A stretch of DNA of 64,000 bases from Setophaga petechia (GCA_024362935.1 JANCRA010000012.1:4216001-4280000), one strand, 5' to 3'. Positions 12,701 to 27,838 are shown, counted from the first letter of the stretch. Notes: generated by a model not told the origin, from the sequence alone. Numbers and translations: made by a program.

Positions 12701-12793
12701 GGATGATAAATTCTTGCCAAGACTTCATTTATTAATAAATATAGATAATTTAAAAGATTATTTAAAATTTGATTAAAATTATGTATCTGTATA
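12701..12793 (-). other. ZBED4: ZBED4 exon 2, 5' UTR part (inferred)
   Basis: The best acceptor upstream of the start on the minus strand is a T-rich tract ending in AG at 12795-12794 (minus order), giving 93 bases of leader. It contains an upstream ATG at 12728-12726 opening a 13-codon ORF that ends at 12687, overlapping the ZBED4 start out of frame. The acceptor choice is by eye. Confidence 0.45.
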
Positions 12794-13393
12794 CTGAATG
12801 TAAAACAAAATGTGTGCATGTGTTAAAATAATCTCTGGTTTATGAATTCCGTGTTGTGCATAAGCAAATATAATTAGTCATGAAAATGCATTTAAAAATT
12901 ATAGACTTAATTAATGGAATCCCATTTTTTTCCCAGGATCAGGACATTTCAGGTCATAGATGAATGTTCTCAAAGACAGCTACTGCTAAATGATTCATGT
13001 TGTAGATATAATCCTAAAAAATGCATGTTCTATTTTCTTGTTGAAGAAAGCCATTCTCTTCATCTTGATTGGGCAACTGAGATTCTTTTACACCATCTAC
13101 AAAAAAAAATCAGAAGACAAAGTTGACTAATGCACATTAAAGAACTACAGTAAAAGTGAAACGAAAGCAGGCACTAGGTATTGTGTGTTTTGGTTTTTTC
13201 TCTTTTGAGATAAAAACAATTCAATATACTATTGAAAAAAAAAAGGAAAAAGCACAACATTTACTCAATACATTTATTGTGGGAAAATATGTGTCTACAT
13301 ATGCAGCTTTGGTTAAACTTTGACAAAAATAGTCCAAGCATCACTTTCATATTTGCTTGCACATACCTATCCTACATCACCATTCAACCACTG

Positions 13394-13427
13394 CACACAC
13401 ACATATACCAAAGTACACACACACATC
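13394..13427. repeat. Interrupted (CA)n microsatellite
   Basis: Two short CA runs separated by a few bases. Confidence 0.8.
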
Positions 13428-14343
13428 TAAACCCATATACTGCATAGGTATCTATATCTACTGATATATATGAACACAAGCAGGCATTTAATTATGTTAG
13501 CACAGAAGTATGTACTTAAAATCAAACGTTGTATCACAGTCCTGAACATGTGAGCCTATCATTACTGACAGCAGTCTTTAAAAAGAAAACAAGTAACTTC
13601 TGTAAGGGTGTTCAGCATTGTCACACTAATCACTCTGCTTCTGACCATAGTCACACATTTGTGTTCAGGCTATAACATTGCCAGACAACACGCTATAGAA
13701 ACAAGCTACTTTTAGAGTTTCCCGATTAAAAACGGAGAAGTTTAATTTAGGACAACGGAGCTGTATGAATGCCATACAGACAGAGGTCTTCCAAAAGTGT
13801 AGCAACATCACTCAGAAGCAAAGACACACAGAGCTGCATATGCTGGCACCTAGTGCAGCACTGCCAGCTCAAGTCCCTCACATGCCCAAAGGTTACACTA
13901 GAAAGCCCCTTTACAATAAGACAGCTAATTTCAGTTGTGAGTAAAGATTATTCACTACCAATTCCAGTACAAAGTAGGTTTTTGATGTTGCATATAAAGT
14001 TGCATACAAAAGGGCAACAGTGGCCTCAAAAACTGGAACCGCGTAGTCCCTCACAAATACGAAGAAGCTGTCTGCATTAATCAGTCACTTTTTTTTCCAT
14101 CAAACTATATTTGAATTTTGCCAAACCCTTTCTCATATATTCTTCTGTGTGATTAATGCAGTTATTGATGCCTTCATTAAAGATAACAAACATTTTTGGC
14201 CATCACATTGGTGATGCTACACTATGCATTGCAATTTTTTGCAAACTAAATTTTATGGAACTCTCCACAGCTGAAGCCAAAACACAAATTTAAATGATTT
14301 TAAACATTTTCCACAACTTTTATGTGTTGCTAAAATACAGACA

Positions 14344-14440
14344 TATTTGGGGTGATTCTTGGGGTGTCTTGTGCAGGGCTAGGAGTTGGACTTGATAATC
14401 CTCATGGGTCCCTTCCAAATCAGCATATTCTTTGATTTTA
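14344..14440 (+). mobile_element. CR1 LINE 3' tail fragment
   Basis: Sense CR1 tail: tcttggggtgtcttgtgcag, then ggagttggacttgataatcc, then gggtcccttccaa and a degraded end tail (ttctttgatttt). Only about the last 100 bases remain. Confidence 0.8.
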
Positions 14441-16664
14441 GCAATCGCAAAATTAGCCACAGCCACAAAAGACATCAAAAAGGCCGTTTTTCACACTGAC
14501 ATTTCCCCCCTGTATCAAGATCAATGTCATATTAGCTTTGTACCCTATTTTAACTAATTTTTCTCTGAGGTTTGTTTGCAAGAGAAACTAGAAACATTTG
14601 CTTTCTGTGGATTTCTCATGTATGGAAGGCCTATTACTGTGATAACTTCCTTTCTTTTCCAGTGCAAGGGAAGGGGCAGGGAAAAAGAGGGGCAATGGTC
14701 TAACTGCAGCTATTTTAAGAAAAGGGAGATGAAGCAGTCAGAACTCGCTAACAGGTGGGGAGCAATTCTGCTTTTCTTTCTGTGCGAGTTTTAGTATTTG
14801 TGCCTTTCTTTCTTATTCTCAGGGAAAAAAATATCTGTTTTAAGATACCAAAAGATATGAGGGTTGAGCATGAAGAATAATGAAGGGAAAGACTTGAAGA
14901 AAAACCTTAGATTCCTACAAGAAATTTACATTACACAGGACTTTCCCTTGGCTTGTGAAATCACATCAGAGAACAATTCTGGCAGCCAGACTAAATTTAC
15001 ATGACTCGACATAAAATTGAATGAAACAGAAATTAGTGATCACACACATACTGATGATATGGGACGTATATGGATCTGGGACAAGAGAGAGAGTGTAACA
15101 CAGTCAACTTTTTAAAATAGCAATCAATTCAAGTGAATTCTTTTTTCATCTTTACTTTGATCTAATTGGTGAATTTGGAGCTTGTACTGCAAACAGGAAA
15201 AGCAAGAAAATATAATAAGATGTTGTGACTTAAGATCACAGAATAGAAAGGCTCACAAGCAAGTGGCTTGATGCAGAGCTTACAGAACATAAATTATGCA
15301 TGGAGTGCCAAGTTACAATAAGGACATTACAGATTCCTAGCTAGATACACACAAAATAAATGTATATATCCACTGGCATTGGGTTCTAATGAAGCTTTGT
15401 GCAATTTCTTTGACTCAAAACAGGTAATCACATCTTTACCCTGTGATTCCTGTAATTTCTTAACTCTGCAAAATCAGTTCTAGGCTTTGAACAGAAAAAT
15501 CTGCAGAATTGATTCAAGCATCCCTGTCCTGATAAGCAGTTACAGCTTAACACGGTGAAGCTTAAAGTAGCTGTGATGGGAAGATCTGAAAATGTGATAA
15601 ATAACACCAGCTGCAAACTTTATAACCAGGCTTAACTAGATTGACATTCATTAACAACACATTGCCGGTGGTTAAGTTCCTAATCATTATCAGCCATTAT
15701 CACTACATATTCAAACACTTAGGCCCTAATCACCTTATCCTAAATTAGCTTTGAGTACACAATGCCACTGAGCTGATGCCATGTAGTTAAATACTGACGG
15801 CTGTGGTCCTTGACAGTCTTAGTTACTGAAGCTGAGGTAAAGAGGTGAGGGAGCTGTTGGGACACTGAAGCAGGAACCATGGTGGTACCTCTTCTTTCTT
15901 CTGTATGTCTCCTTTCTGTCACTGTGTCTTTTTAATAGTCATACTCTCCTCCCCCACAAACGTGGGAAGCAATCTCATCTGCTCCTGACCCTATTATCTT
16001 CATTTCTTTAGGACAAAAAATTGTTCTTGGTCCACCAGAAATCTTTCCTGATTATTCCGTATCCTTGGTTTCTTATTGCAGTTTTTACTGCTTGAATTGT
16101 TGATTCACATGGTTTTTGTCCTCCTTTTGTGCAATTAAACCTAGGTCTCCCTTTGCAGCTACATGTTATTTCTATATTTATGCTTAGCTGTGAAAATGCC
16201 TGCAGGCTGTTAACAGAGTCATGCTATCAGCAGTGTTAAAAAGCACTTACAGATGGTGGTCAGTTACACTATTTTAGTGTACTTATGACAATGTAAGACA
16301 AGAAAAAAATTTTTTTATAAAAAATTATTTATATCTTGTCCAGTCTATAGCTGTTATAGGTCTCTGGCTACATAGTATTTATTTTTCTCGACCTTGTTGC
16401 TGCCTTCTAGAAATGAACAGAAAATAGCTGAGATCAGAGGAGACAATCACTTCCTGGGAAATCCCCAAAGCTGAATGCCCATTAGAAGATTTTGAATGTC
16501 TTTTTTTCCATTTTCCTTCAAACATCTAAGAATTATTTTTGTTGCTTTGAAAACTGGCCAAATGGCAGAGCTCAGAGGGCTGCAATCAGCAGGGAAGTCT
16601 GGTTAGAGGAAACCTAACTAGAACAAACCTGAAACACAGAAGGGACCATCTGAATACAATGAAA

Positions 16665-16848
16665 AACTTTTGTCAGTGACAGAGCAGCTGCCCAGAGAGG
16701 TTGTGGAGCCTCCTATGGAGATATTCAAAGCCAGACTGGACAAAGATCTTGTCCATCCTGCTCCAGCTGAACCTGCTTTAGCAGGAAAGTTGGAGTAGAT
16801 GATCTCCAGAGGTCCCTTTCAACCCCCATCATTCTCTGATTCTGTTTT
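16665..16848 (+). mobile_element. CR1 LINE 3' fragment
   Basis: Sense CR1 end: cccagagaggttgtggagcc, then ttcaaagccagactggacaa, then gatgatctccagaggtccct and the tail attctctgattctg. The copy is 5'-truncated and non-functional. Confidence 0.88.
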
Positions 16849-19800
16849 GCTGTTACATCATATAGAATTAAGTCAAGCTCCTTCCCTTTAAACACCCTTG
16901 CATGTCCAACCGAAAGTTTCTTTAGAATACAGTCCCCAGAATACTAAGGGTCAGAAACATAAGGATGCTCTTCCTCTCCTCCTCCCATGCCAACCCTATG
17001 CAAGAGTCAGTCTGTTTAATAAGAAACAAAAAAGGATGTTTTACAATTTTATAGTCACCTAGAATGAAGTATGAATTTGATTATGACCACATTACATGGC
17101 TTATTTACCCTTGGACCTAAGCTACTCAAAATTGAGGACTACTGCTAAACAAACAGGATATTCAAGAAGGAAAATGTTTTCAAAGATACAAAAAGCTATA
17201 GGCACTTAGCTCAAAGTGATTTATGCTTTTCAAATCTCCACAATGAGACAGAGACACCCTGCAACAAAACAATCTTCAAAGAAAATAAACAGAACTAAAC
17301 AGAACTCAAGAACAACTATCTACTCAAATGCACTACTCTGGACTATTAGCTCCTGAGCAGTCGTTTGGTGTGGTAAGAAGCCACAGAACGTTTTATAGGA
17401 TTTTCCATTCAAAATGGGATTACTGAAAGCGTGCAGTGGTTGACATGAAATGTCTGGAGAACACGACTGAACCTGAGCGCCACAGCAAACTGCCATGACC
17501 AGAAGAAATCACTGCTGAAAGGAGGCAAAAAATGAAACACTGTTTCAGAATTGCAGAGACATACATTAACACATGGAGAAGTATGAAAAGTATGCAAGAA
17601 CACCAAACCATAAGTTGATTCTTTTTTGTAAAGCAGAGAGTGGCCTGTAAGCTTTACACCATTTTAGACTGAATAGTCAGGCGATAATCATGAACTTGAT
17701 TGTATCACAGAATCTTGATGGAAATAATGGTCTAGAAAAAATTGTTTAAAACAAAAAAAATTTACATTATTGTTGAAGAGCATGTAATATAAATACAAAG
17801 ACACACCTGCAAAATGTAAGAACAGTTTTTTCAAAAAAGATGTGAAATGTGAAGACAGTGAAAGTAAAAGCATTTACTAGTTTGGAAAAAAAAAATCAAA
17901 AGTAGTGACAGATTTTGAGCAGAAGATGTACATAAAAACTCATTAACAGTAATTTGCACAAATGGATGTCACTTTTATAATAGCATTAATCTTGTTTATT
18001 TTTGGACATATACAAGCATCATTAGAAATACCTCAGAGCAAGCAACACAAGCAATAAGAAATACATACTTTAAGAAATTATTTGCTTCAAGTGCCATGGC
18101 AGGTACTTTGCTAATAAAGGAATATTTGCTAAAGCAAAATAATCGAACAAAACAGAAACACACACACAAAAAAAACCCTCAAGAATCCAGAGAATACACA
18201 TCCAAAATCATAAACAAATCAGCAGAATATATTCATATAAATTTATAGTCCAGTGAACCTTACTGCTTCTCCAAGTTATAAATCCCTTGAAGAAGGAAAA
18301 CTAAAACCAGTGCATTTTATCTACAGAAATTTCCTATGATAAAATATCAGTACTAGCTCACCTGTATGAAACTACAGAAATTTGCAAGATACTGATCACG
18401 AAAAATGTAGGATTAGAAACTCAAAATTGGCATGTCAGTCACACTGAAACAAGGTGGGTCCTAGTCTCAAGTCTCACAGAAGCTCACAGGAATTGGCACA
18501 GATGTACAAACATGAACTAGAGGTATGCAACAGTTTAATCTTGAATAAAGTACAGAAAACCAGGCTTAATAGAAGACACAAGTCATTCTGGACTTCATGG
18601 GAAGCATGATTTGCAGAGAACTGCTGGAAGAGAAAAGCATTACTTTTAAGTCACCTGTAAGGCAGGTCTTATGAAAACCAGTAACTGTTGTGGTTTTACA
18701 AGGGTTTTCTCTCTAACTTGTAAAACAGTCTCGCACATCTACAACCCCAAATGCTTCATCTGGACTCAAAGGAATGAAGTGTGGAAAGAGCACCACCATA
18801 ATTGAACACTGCTCCTTGTTGACATGAAGAGTCTTCTGTGAGCTCCCCCGTGCACTTGTGCTACTTGTCAGGACGACACGACACAGAGACCTCTGATTTG
18901 CTGAGGTATAAAGATCACTCATGCCCCTTCATGTTACTGGAAAACTCAGGGCTTGGTGTAAGCTGGGGCCTAAATCAGTCATTGCAGGCAGAGAAAAAAA
19001 CAAGGTGTATAACAGTACAACAAGGTGCATAATAAGGTGTATAACAGTCACCATTACACTCTGAATACTCAACTCTAATTATAAATGGAGGAATTTAGGT
19101 GAAGCAGAGACTAAAAAGATAAAAATGGACAGTAAACCTAAATATTCCCCTCTTTCTTGCCTCTTACCCCGCAAAACCTCAAATAATTTTATGGTGAACA
19201 GAAATTATTTTAAGCAGTCAAAACAGATCTTCTAGGGCAAAGTTATACTTTTCTAGTTTAGTGGACTCTTCTCTGTGTTTTCTATTTTCCCCACCACCTC
19301 TAAATTAATAATACTTCAAGAAGGTAACAGCTCAGAAGTGAAAATTTTAGTAATTTGACTATTGTTAAATGGACAGCGCTGAATTAAAATGAAATCAGCA
19401 CACAGAAAACACCTAACACTGGATGAACTCAAACTCCTCATATTTAGCTTCTTACTCTCGAAAGATGTTTTTATTTGTACAGCTGTTTTCTTCTCTTGTT
19501 GCTGTAAATATGGGAAGTCAACGGGATGCTGTTTACTAATAATTTTCAAATGGTCCCTGAAACCTCAGAAAAGATTCAAAACTAAAAATTCCAGCTTTGT
19601 ACCAGTATCTCCATCTCAAACCCTAAATCATCTGCAACAGTGTGCATGCCAGCTCTGCCTGCACAAAACTACACTGGCTCATACTCCAATGTGTAAAAGG
19701 TTAAAAATAATTCATGACAATGGCAAAAGTGAAGATAAACAATATGATTTCCAAATCAGCATAATTAAAAAAAAATACTTTGGAACAGAGACAAAGTAGA

Positions 19801-20467
19801 AATGAAGATATATTTTTTAAAGCAATATTTATTCAAAAAAAGATCCGGTTCTTTATTCAGTTCTTACACTCGCATATTATCCTCAGTCATAAAACTTCTT
19901 AAAAGAATTGAGATAATGCTTTTAAAATATATTACTATTATACAATATTATACATTTCATATGAATTAAAGTGTGATAGAAATAAGGATGTTGAAGTTAG
20001 CATGTATATTATTTACATTGGGCTGACACTTAGTTCTGGTATCCCTGTTTAGTGCTGTAGCAGGATACTCAGCCTGGAATGCTGTGAACCAACATGAACA
20101 ATGCCATTTGCAAACCTACAAGTGGTAAATGAAGAAGGGAACACCATGCTGCTTTTGGTGTTGAATAACGCTGAGACCAGCCTGACTCATCAGTCCCAAA
20201 GCTAAACATCCTGATAGTGAGATGAAGGTGTGGTAGATCTGTTCTTGGATAAACGAACAAACAAGTGATACTACTGATAACTTGTCCAAAGCTGCTGAGC
20301 CGACACAGACGGAGACTTGTGACCTGACATCTTACCATCATCAGTCACTATATAATATAAAAGCCCAGTCCCAATTTTTAATGCAGGGTTTTCTGACATA
20401 AGCCTTCTTGGATTGTATGTATGGAGATTCCTCCCTTAAACAGGTAACATCCCTCAAGGTTACTCCT

Positions 20468-20525
20468 CTTACTCCTTGAGGCTGAGCTAAAGAGATTTGC
20501 CCAAGGTCATTGTTATGGGTGAGTA
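20468..20525 (+). mobile_element. Possible MIR/L2-type ancient repeat fragment
   Basis: The words ttgaggctgagc and tttgcccaaggtcattg resemble the conserved stretch gaggctcagag/cttgcccaaggtcac found in MIR and L2-related repeats. Very short and diverged, called by eye only. Confidence 0.35.
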
Positions 20526-21511
20526 ACATCAATCTACTTAATTGTTTTGCCAGCTTTGTTACAACTGCTTCAATACAGCTGCTTCATAGTGTACTACATT
20601 ATAATAGTTGTTACAGTTTCTGCACTGTGTAGTAAATAATTCTGTAAATTATTTATATATAATCATTATCATAATACATCATATATATTTATATAAATAT
20701 AAATGTTCTACCATCCTTAATCCTGCAGGACAAAGTTGTATTAGGTTCAATTACACCTCTGCGATCCTTTAGACAAAACCCATTGAAAACTCTGGGGCTA
20801 GACCGGACCCAGTCACACCCCGGCTCCTCTCTGAGAAGGAGTCTGGAAAGCATGGAGGTAATTTCTGCACCCTGTGACCCCACAGGAGGGCTTCTTTAAC
20901 AAACTTTGAAGCTCCAATTCAGCTCACCAGGTTTTGTAAAGTAGCTCAGTACTCAAACGTTTTATCAGACTCAATGATGCAGGTTCACTGCACAGCATGC
21001 GTAAGAATAAAGCAGGTGTCTGACACAGGGTACTGAGCCAAAGCTCAACCTTATTTCTGCAGAAATCAATCTTCATCACTTAGCTGCCAATGTATTAAGC
21101 ATAAATCTATTTGAAGCATCATCCTCCACCACCTGGACTTAAGTAACACTCTTAAACGTGTTAAAACCCATAGTACAGAAATCCCCATTCCACACGGTTT
21201 TGAGCAGCATTTATCTTAAAAGTAAAAAAAAATGTAAAGCTACAACAACAAAACAATAACCCTGGTCAAAACAATATTACTCCAAACTTTTAGTAAGAAA
21301 ACAAAGAAGCATCTTGCATTACCACCACACATAACATTATGTATCACTGGAATTAGTAGCTCTATTCACACCTACAACCATCTGGTAAGCCTTTAATTGT
21401 TGCTATTTTTTTTCCTTAGTGCACTAAAAATACCATCAGATGTCAAATGTGGCTATATCCCTTCTCATGTCCTTTACTAACTTCCCATTGCAGCACACTG
21501 TAATGAAGGGC

Positions 21512-21528
21512 AAAAAAAAAAAAAAAAA
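21512..21528. repeat. Poly(A) run (17 A)
   Basis: Homopolymer without a recognisable retroposon body upstream. Confidence 0.9.
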
Positions 21529-24500
21529 CAGGTTCTTTCTACATATGCTAATAATTTGTCCCAGCTTCTACTAAGAAATTACTCATAAAAATCAGATCTA
21601 TCACACTACGTAAATCATGTCAACATTTGTCTAGGATCCAAACTGTCTAAAGTGTTGAAGTGTTACTTCTCATTATCAGGCATGCAATACTTGCAGGATA
21701 TGTTTCTGAGCTATTGTTCACACCTACCAAATGTCAGATCTTTCATTTGTTAAAATGCCAATGTTTTAAGCAATAATTTCATGAAAACTTTAAGCAGTAT
21801 TTTCCCAAGCCTTACACATCAGTTCAATGTCGTTACAGCAAATTATACATTTATTTTGATATTTTTATCCTTTATAATTTTGACAAATATCATATGCTGA
21901 TATGATGGGGAAAATCTTAATGTTACAAGAAATAAGCTGGTTTTCTTAAGGAAAAAAAATAGGGTTTTTTTACACAGCTGAAGCATGTATTGTTTGGTTC
22001 AGAGCATTTTTAGAGCAGGACATCAAAGCTGCTTTTAGTATCACATGCTGTACAATTTGGGGCTGACAGGAGACAAATGAAGGTTGCAGTAACACAGCAC
22101 AAGGGTAAAATAGAGAAGATAAAAATCAGAACAGAGTAGGAAAGATGCATCAGTATTACCACAGAACAGGAAAAGCACACAACCAAAACAGCAGTAACAA
22201 CACATAAGTCAGAAAAGAATGAAAGGCAAACGACTAAAGATTTCCTCCATATTGCTAGAGAACAGCAGCCTACTTTCAGAAAATTCAAAGCAAAGCTCCT
22301 CTAACAATTCTTCTTGCCAAGTGATCAATTCTCTGACCAGCCCATTAGACTCTTCTCTTTCTCCTCCCATGCAGCCCAAAGCTGACCAAGTAAAAGGGAC
22401 AGGATTCGGATAAGTGATTCTTCTACTGACTACTCTACCTTCCTAGCTTGCAACACAATAAAAACCATTTTTAAAACCACACTTTTGTGGGTTTTATTTT
22501 GTTAAATATCTATCTTTAAATCCAGTAAGAGTGAAACTTCAAGCACTTTAAGGATTATTACAGTAAGAAACGAGGCACTTGTGAAGAAGAAAGCTGAATA
22601 GGCAGGATGATGAAAAACATAAAAAAAACCAGGAGAGACACACCATGTTTTGTGTAGTCAGTCTTCTTGGAACTCTTGCTGAAAACATCCATGTAAGTAG
22701 AAAGTAGAAAAAGACCTCACAGAATGTAAACTGAGTTCTTTGCAGAATATCTTACATTAACCTGTTACAACTATAATTTTTCTGATATACAAAATGGAAC
22801 TATTTGGAACTGTTAAACTGCTAAGACTACCATATAGCAGGATTTATTTTCATGCTAACCAGATGAAGTCTGAAGATATGGGTTTTAAAAACCTTTCATA
22901 GCTACTAACCAACCAAGTTCTGTGCTCACATTGATGTCAGTTAGTTACATGTCCTCATATAGTTTCAACAGTGGTATTGAGAGGTTTTCCATGATCTATA
23001 TAAATAATATTTGTATATGTGTAACATGACATAATACTATGCTTCTATTAAAACTTTTGTATCCTGGAATGCTTGTGAACTCAAAGGTTAGAAAGAAAAT
23101 GCAATTCATAGTACCCAGAACCACAAAAACATATTTTCAAGAGTATGAAGAGAAGTTTAAATACTTCAGAGGGATTTTTTAAAACCTAACCTTAATCTTT
23201 CTTTTGTCACAAAACTTTATTTCAAGTCAGAAGACACCCAGTATGGAAAAGAAAAATTTCTTTGGAAAAATATTTGCAACTGAGGGTACCTTCTTTCTTT
23301 CTCATGCAATAAACTGAAGAAGCATGCCTAGATTTTTTTTGAAGTAAGGAAAAGATCATCTCTTTACTAAATATACTAAATAAAATAGAAAACAACTTTC
23401 ACAATCTTATCCAAGGTAATTAAGAGTTCAGAAACAGTTTCACCACCCTGCTGATAACTACAAGAGTTGTAACAAAAAACAAGAGGTAACTTTTAAAACC
23501 AAGCTTCCATATCACATGCAGACATAAGGCACATGCCCACAATAGGGGAGAACATTTTATGACTCAAGTATTTTTTCTCATTCTCTATTTTCTAATTAAA
23601 GTGTACCTTCATCAGTAGCATATGACAGTTCCACCTGAAATCACAGTTTAAAAAAAACAATTACAGATCTCTCTCCCTCTCGAAACAAACCTTCCTATTC
23701 ATGGAACAGGGGAGAGGGAGGGAGAAATGAGTGTGCATACCTCTGTATTCACTTGTCAACCAGCCTGTTCCTAGTCTCCATGACAAGAGGTATTCTCCTC
23801 TTAACCTCTTTTAGGGATACATTCTCTTTGTCTTCTTCAAGGTAAGGTGAGATTTTGCAAAGACTTAACTGACTCAGACAACCAAGCTAAGGGAAGCCAA
23901 CACTGTTTCCACCAGCACCACACTGAGCACTAGCAGGAAGTACACTCTCCACCCCAGGGAGACAAATAACTCTAATAGCTTCTACTCCCAAAAGAAATGA
24001 TTTATTGAAGAACCATCCTACTGCCATAGACAGATCTCAATTTGATCAAATAAGGTTTTGCTCAAGGAGCAAAAATTACAAGAAATTTTAAATTAAGAAT
24101 AAAGCTTTTTGTAGTACTTATTCTAACCAGTGTAGTTAATGAGCTTTAATTAATGTAATGCAACTTGTTTTTTAAATAAGTTTTACATAGTACAACTACA
24201 TAAGTGTCCTATTCAGGGCAGGATCCACAACACTATTAGTACAAGAAAAGGTAAAGAAATGGATAACATTTTCATTCACTTTATTTCTATTATTATTAAT
24301 AATTATTTTAATAAACCTAATATTTTCTGAGGAATAGAAAAAGGAAATAAAAACATTCAGAGAAAAGGATGAGGAATCTTCCTCTTCTTTATGAGCATCA
24401 TAGTATTTCCTGTCATAAATGGATTATGGTCTCCCCACAGTTCAGTAAGCCACTGAAGACAACAGAAAATCACTAAAAAAGGAAACGAACAAAACCTCAA

Positions 24501-25829
24501 TTTCTCCTGTTTCCCAGTACCAAAGCAAGGTTGCTGCTGACAGCACAATCTGCACACTGTTTGACTCCCAGAAAGCTGACCCACTCTTCCCACTGTTTCA
24601 GCAGCTATTTATGCAAGTCACAGCAAGTGACAACTTCCCATGAAATGAGTTTTACATTCTTGTCTTTCAGTTGTTTTTTTCCTCCTATCTGTACATATGC
24701 TCCCATATCATGCTTATCATGCTTCCAGCTTTGATGAAGAATAAATAAGGGGAACCACAGAGTAAAAAAACCACAAAGTTTATGTGATTGCCACGAGCTA
24801 TGCCACATTTTAGCACTGGGATTTGCAGTCTCGACTCTTGTATTAAGTAAAGTTGTTGTGAGCTAGGAGCCAGTAGTTGGGTGTGAGACAAACAGGCAGC
24901 AGTGTTCACACTGCTTTGTTCTCTCCTACCTTCTCAGGGCACATCTAGCGCTACTAGATCCCTCTAATCAGGAACTAGATTTTCTTCAATGGTCTAAACT
25001 GCACATAAAAATTACTGTATAGCATATGCACTGAAAGACAAATTCTTACAGCGGATGCTAGAGGACTTAGAAAGGTAACATTGCTGTCCTACCAAAATTT
25101 AAAATTTTAACAATAAAGGTAACATCTGGACAGCAGAATCTTTGTTCTCAGGAGACTGCAGCTCTAGGTAAGTATCTGTTTTTAGGGTACCCACTGTCAA
25201 GAGAGTGCTGCTTTAATGACAGATTAAGAAAGGATCTATCAGAACACTGAGCTTGCAGTCAACAATTATTTTATATGGGAGTATAAATCAAGAAATACTT
25301 CTTGAAGGTACAAAGAGCAGATACTCATTTTCATTAGACAGGTAGTACTAAGGTGGATTATTTTCACTGAAGGCATTTAACCTTGAGAGTCACAATGGAA
25401 AGGCACTTGAAGTATAATATACTACAGTGCTCGACATAATATAATGAAACCGTGCAAAGCATCCAGTGATCTTGAGATAAGTAGATTAGAATACAGCATT
25501 AACTATATGGAGAGTGAACTTTTGGATATTCTGGAAAAAAAAATTGTCCCTTTTGTCATATTTCTTTACAGTGGTCTAAAACTGACCGGGGAGGCTGGCA
25601 CAAACAACAACTACTCTCTCCTGCTCTTCAGCTCTCCTCTGTGTTTGGAAAGCACTAGCAGCTCATTTTTGCCTGGACTGATGAAGAACAATCGACATGC
25701 AGATTCAGTATGTAACCAAATCTCCCACTTCTTCTGTATGTGTCACCTAAGAAAAGTTCCCTTCAAGGAATGAATCTGAATCATACGTTTAATTTTCTCT
25801 TCCTACAGAGACTACAGTCTTACAGGGAA

Positions 25830-26207
25830 AGGTTGTGAAAGTTGGCGTTGTTCAGAAGAGAAAGCTCCAGTGAGACTTTAGACTAGCTGTTCAGGAAGAG
25901 GAATTTGTAAGAAGGATGGGAACAAACTTTTTAGTAGGGTCTGTAATGATAGGAAAGGCGGTATGGTTTTAAATGAAAGGAGGGTAGAGTCAAACTAGAT
26001 ATAAGGAACAGATGTTTTACAATGAGGATGGTTAAATGCTGGAACAGGTTTTCCAGAGATGCAGTAGATGCCCCATCTCTGGCAACACTCAAGGCCAGAT
26101 TGGATGAGGCTCTGAGGGACATGGTCTAGTTGAAGATGTCCCTCCTTCCTCATGGCAAGGGGTTTGACTAGGTGGTCTTTAGAGGTCCCCTACTCTGATT
26201 CTATGAC
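25830..26207 (+). mobile_element. CR1 LINE 3' fragment, longest copy in the window
   Basis: Sense CR1: gttgttcagaagagaaagct at the left, then aaatgctggaacaggttttc, tctggcaacactcaaggcca, gattggatgaggctctgagg, ggtctttagaggtcccc and the tail ctgattctatgac. About 380 bases. Coding frames are broken. Confidence 0.9.
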
Positions 26208-27838
26208 CTCAACAAGACTTCCAAGCTCAACATTTTCTCCATCTTAAACATTTTGTCCATCTCTTGATAGCATGCATGTTAACCAATAATACAGATGGTT
26301 TAAAAATGGAACTATTTTATTCAGGGCACAAAGAGGATGGGATAAGAAATTAATACAAAGCTCTGAAACACTATACAAGAACAACATTTATTGTTACTCC
26401 ACATATAAATGCTTATCTTCATAAGGACAATTTTTTCTCTATGGCATCTTACTCAGGAATCTCAGGCTTCCAAAAAAATCTTTATTCAAAAGCTCAAACA
26501 GAATATATACTGTTTTCATATTTTCAGATGAAATCCCTAGAAGAAAATATTAAAACTAACTCGCTCAGTGAAGACATAAAATCCGATTAAGACACCTGTA
26601 ATTTGAGTACAGTATGAATGCAGCATCTAAGTTATCTCCCCTTTTTAAATGGTATAATTCAGGGTAAGGATGTATATTGCCAGCTGATACCACAGAGTAA
26701 GAGGTGCCCCATAAATCATGAAATAGTTACTATTTCTGTACCACTCTAAAGATATCTAGGCTTCCAAACTTAATTTTTAAGGTTCAGGCACTCATACAAA
26801 CCTCCTGCTAAATTATTAAGCTCCATACAAGTCACTGCACAGGCATACAATTATTCATTGTATTATTTTTCCATTGTCTTCCTTCAAATTAATAAAAATA
26901 ATGATACAAGACCCAAAACAAACAAGCTGCTCGCTAGTTTATTGAGAAAAACAAACAAACTTACACATCTGTTCCACTGCAGGCAGGCGGCTTCATTTGA
27001 GGTTAAACACTTGCTACTCAAACTTAATGAGATGATTGTATCTAAGGAAAAAAAGAAAGTAATTACTTTTATTACTTTTTTAAACACATTAACTGTCACA
27101 GTGGCGACTCATGGGATGTTTCAAACTTCTCTTTAGGTGACAGCTCCAGGAGCTCCATTTACATAGCTCTCAACTTTTTTAAAATCTCTAGCCCTCACAG
27201 CTATCAAGAAAAATCAGACATTATCACTTCTCGAGCTCCAAAGCAAAATAAAAATTAAAAACATAATAAAACTCCCCCAGATGATTGATAAGACAAAATT
27301 TAAAAGGAAAATTTTTGTATTTATTTTAGCATTACTCCATTTTTTATGCTTATGCTGACTGAGTCTACATTACATGCAAGATTTCAAAGGAGCTTGCTGA
27401 CACCTATCCACGCACTACAGGATTCACCTTGTTGCACCTTCTCTTTCTAAGCTAAACATATTGCTTATACACTGCACCAGCCACATGTATTAACCAACAT
27501 GCAATAGCACAGCATCAACACAAGATTATCATTCCCCACGTATGAGAAAGGAGCAATTGCAAGTGGAGCATATTAGATCACGTATTTTGACTTAGCAACT
27601 AAACAGACCAAAGCACTCTATTGCAGGACACCTTTTCTGAGTTTTGCAACTTCAGTCCCACTGATCTCATCAATATACAGACATGAGTGCCATAGTGCAG
27701 AGGCCCCAGTACACTGAAAAAACCCAACCCAACAAACCAAGAAAACATTTTGCCACCTTAGAAAATCCATAAACTACAAGGCATTCTCTCTTATACTGCA
27801 GTGATTACTCTTCTTAATCAGACAGAGATGTTTAACAC

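Noticed and set aside
10840..12706. Plus-strand ORFs across the ZBED4 exon
   Set aside because: They are antisense shadows of the ZBED4 frame.
19389..19799. 136-codon + ORF in ZBED4 intron 1
   Set aside because: Low-information peptide with no known motif; partly mirrored by a minus ORF. Likely chance.
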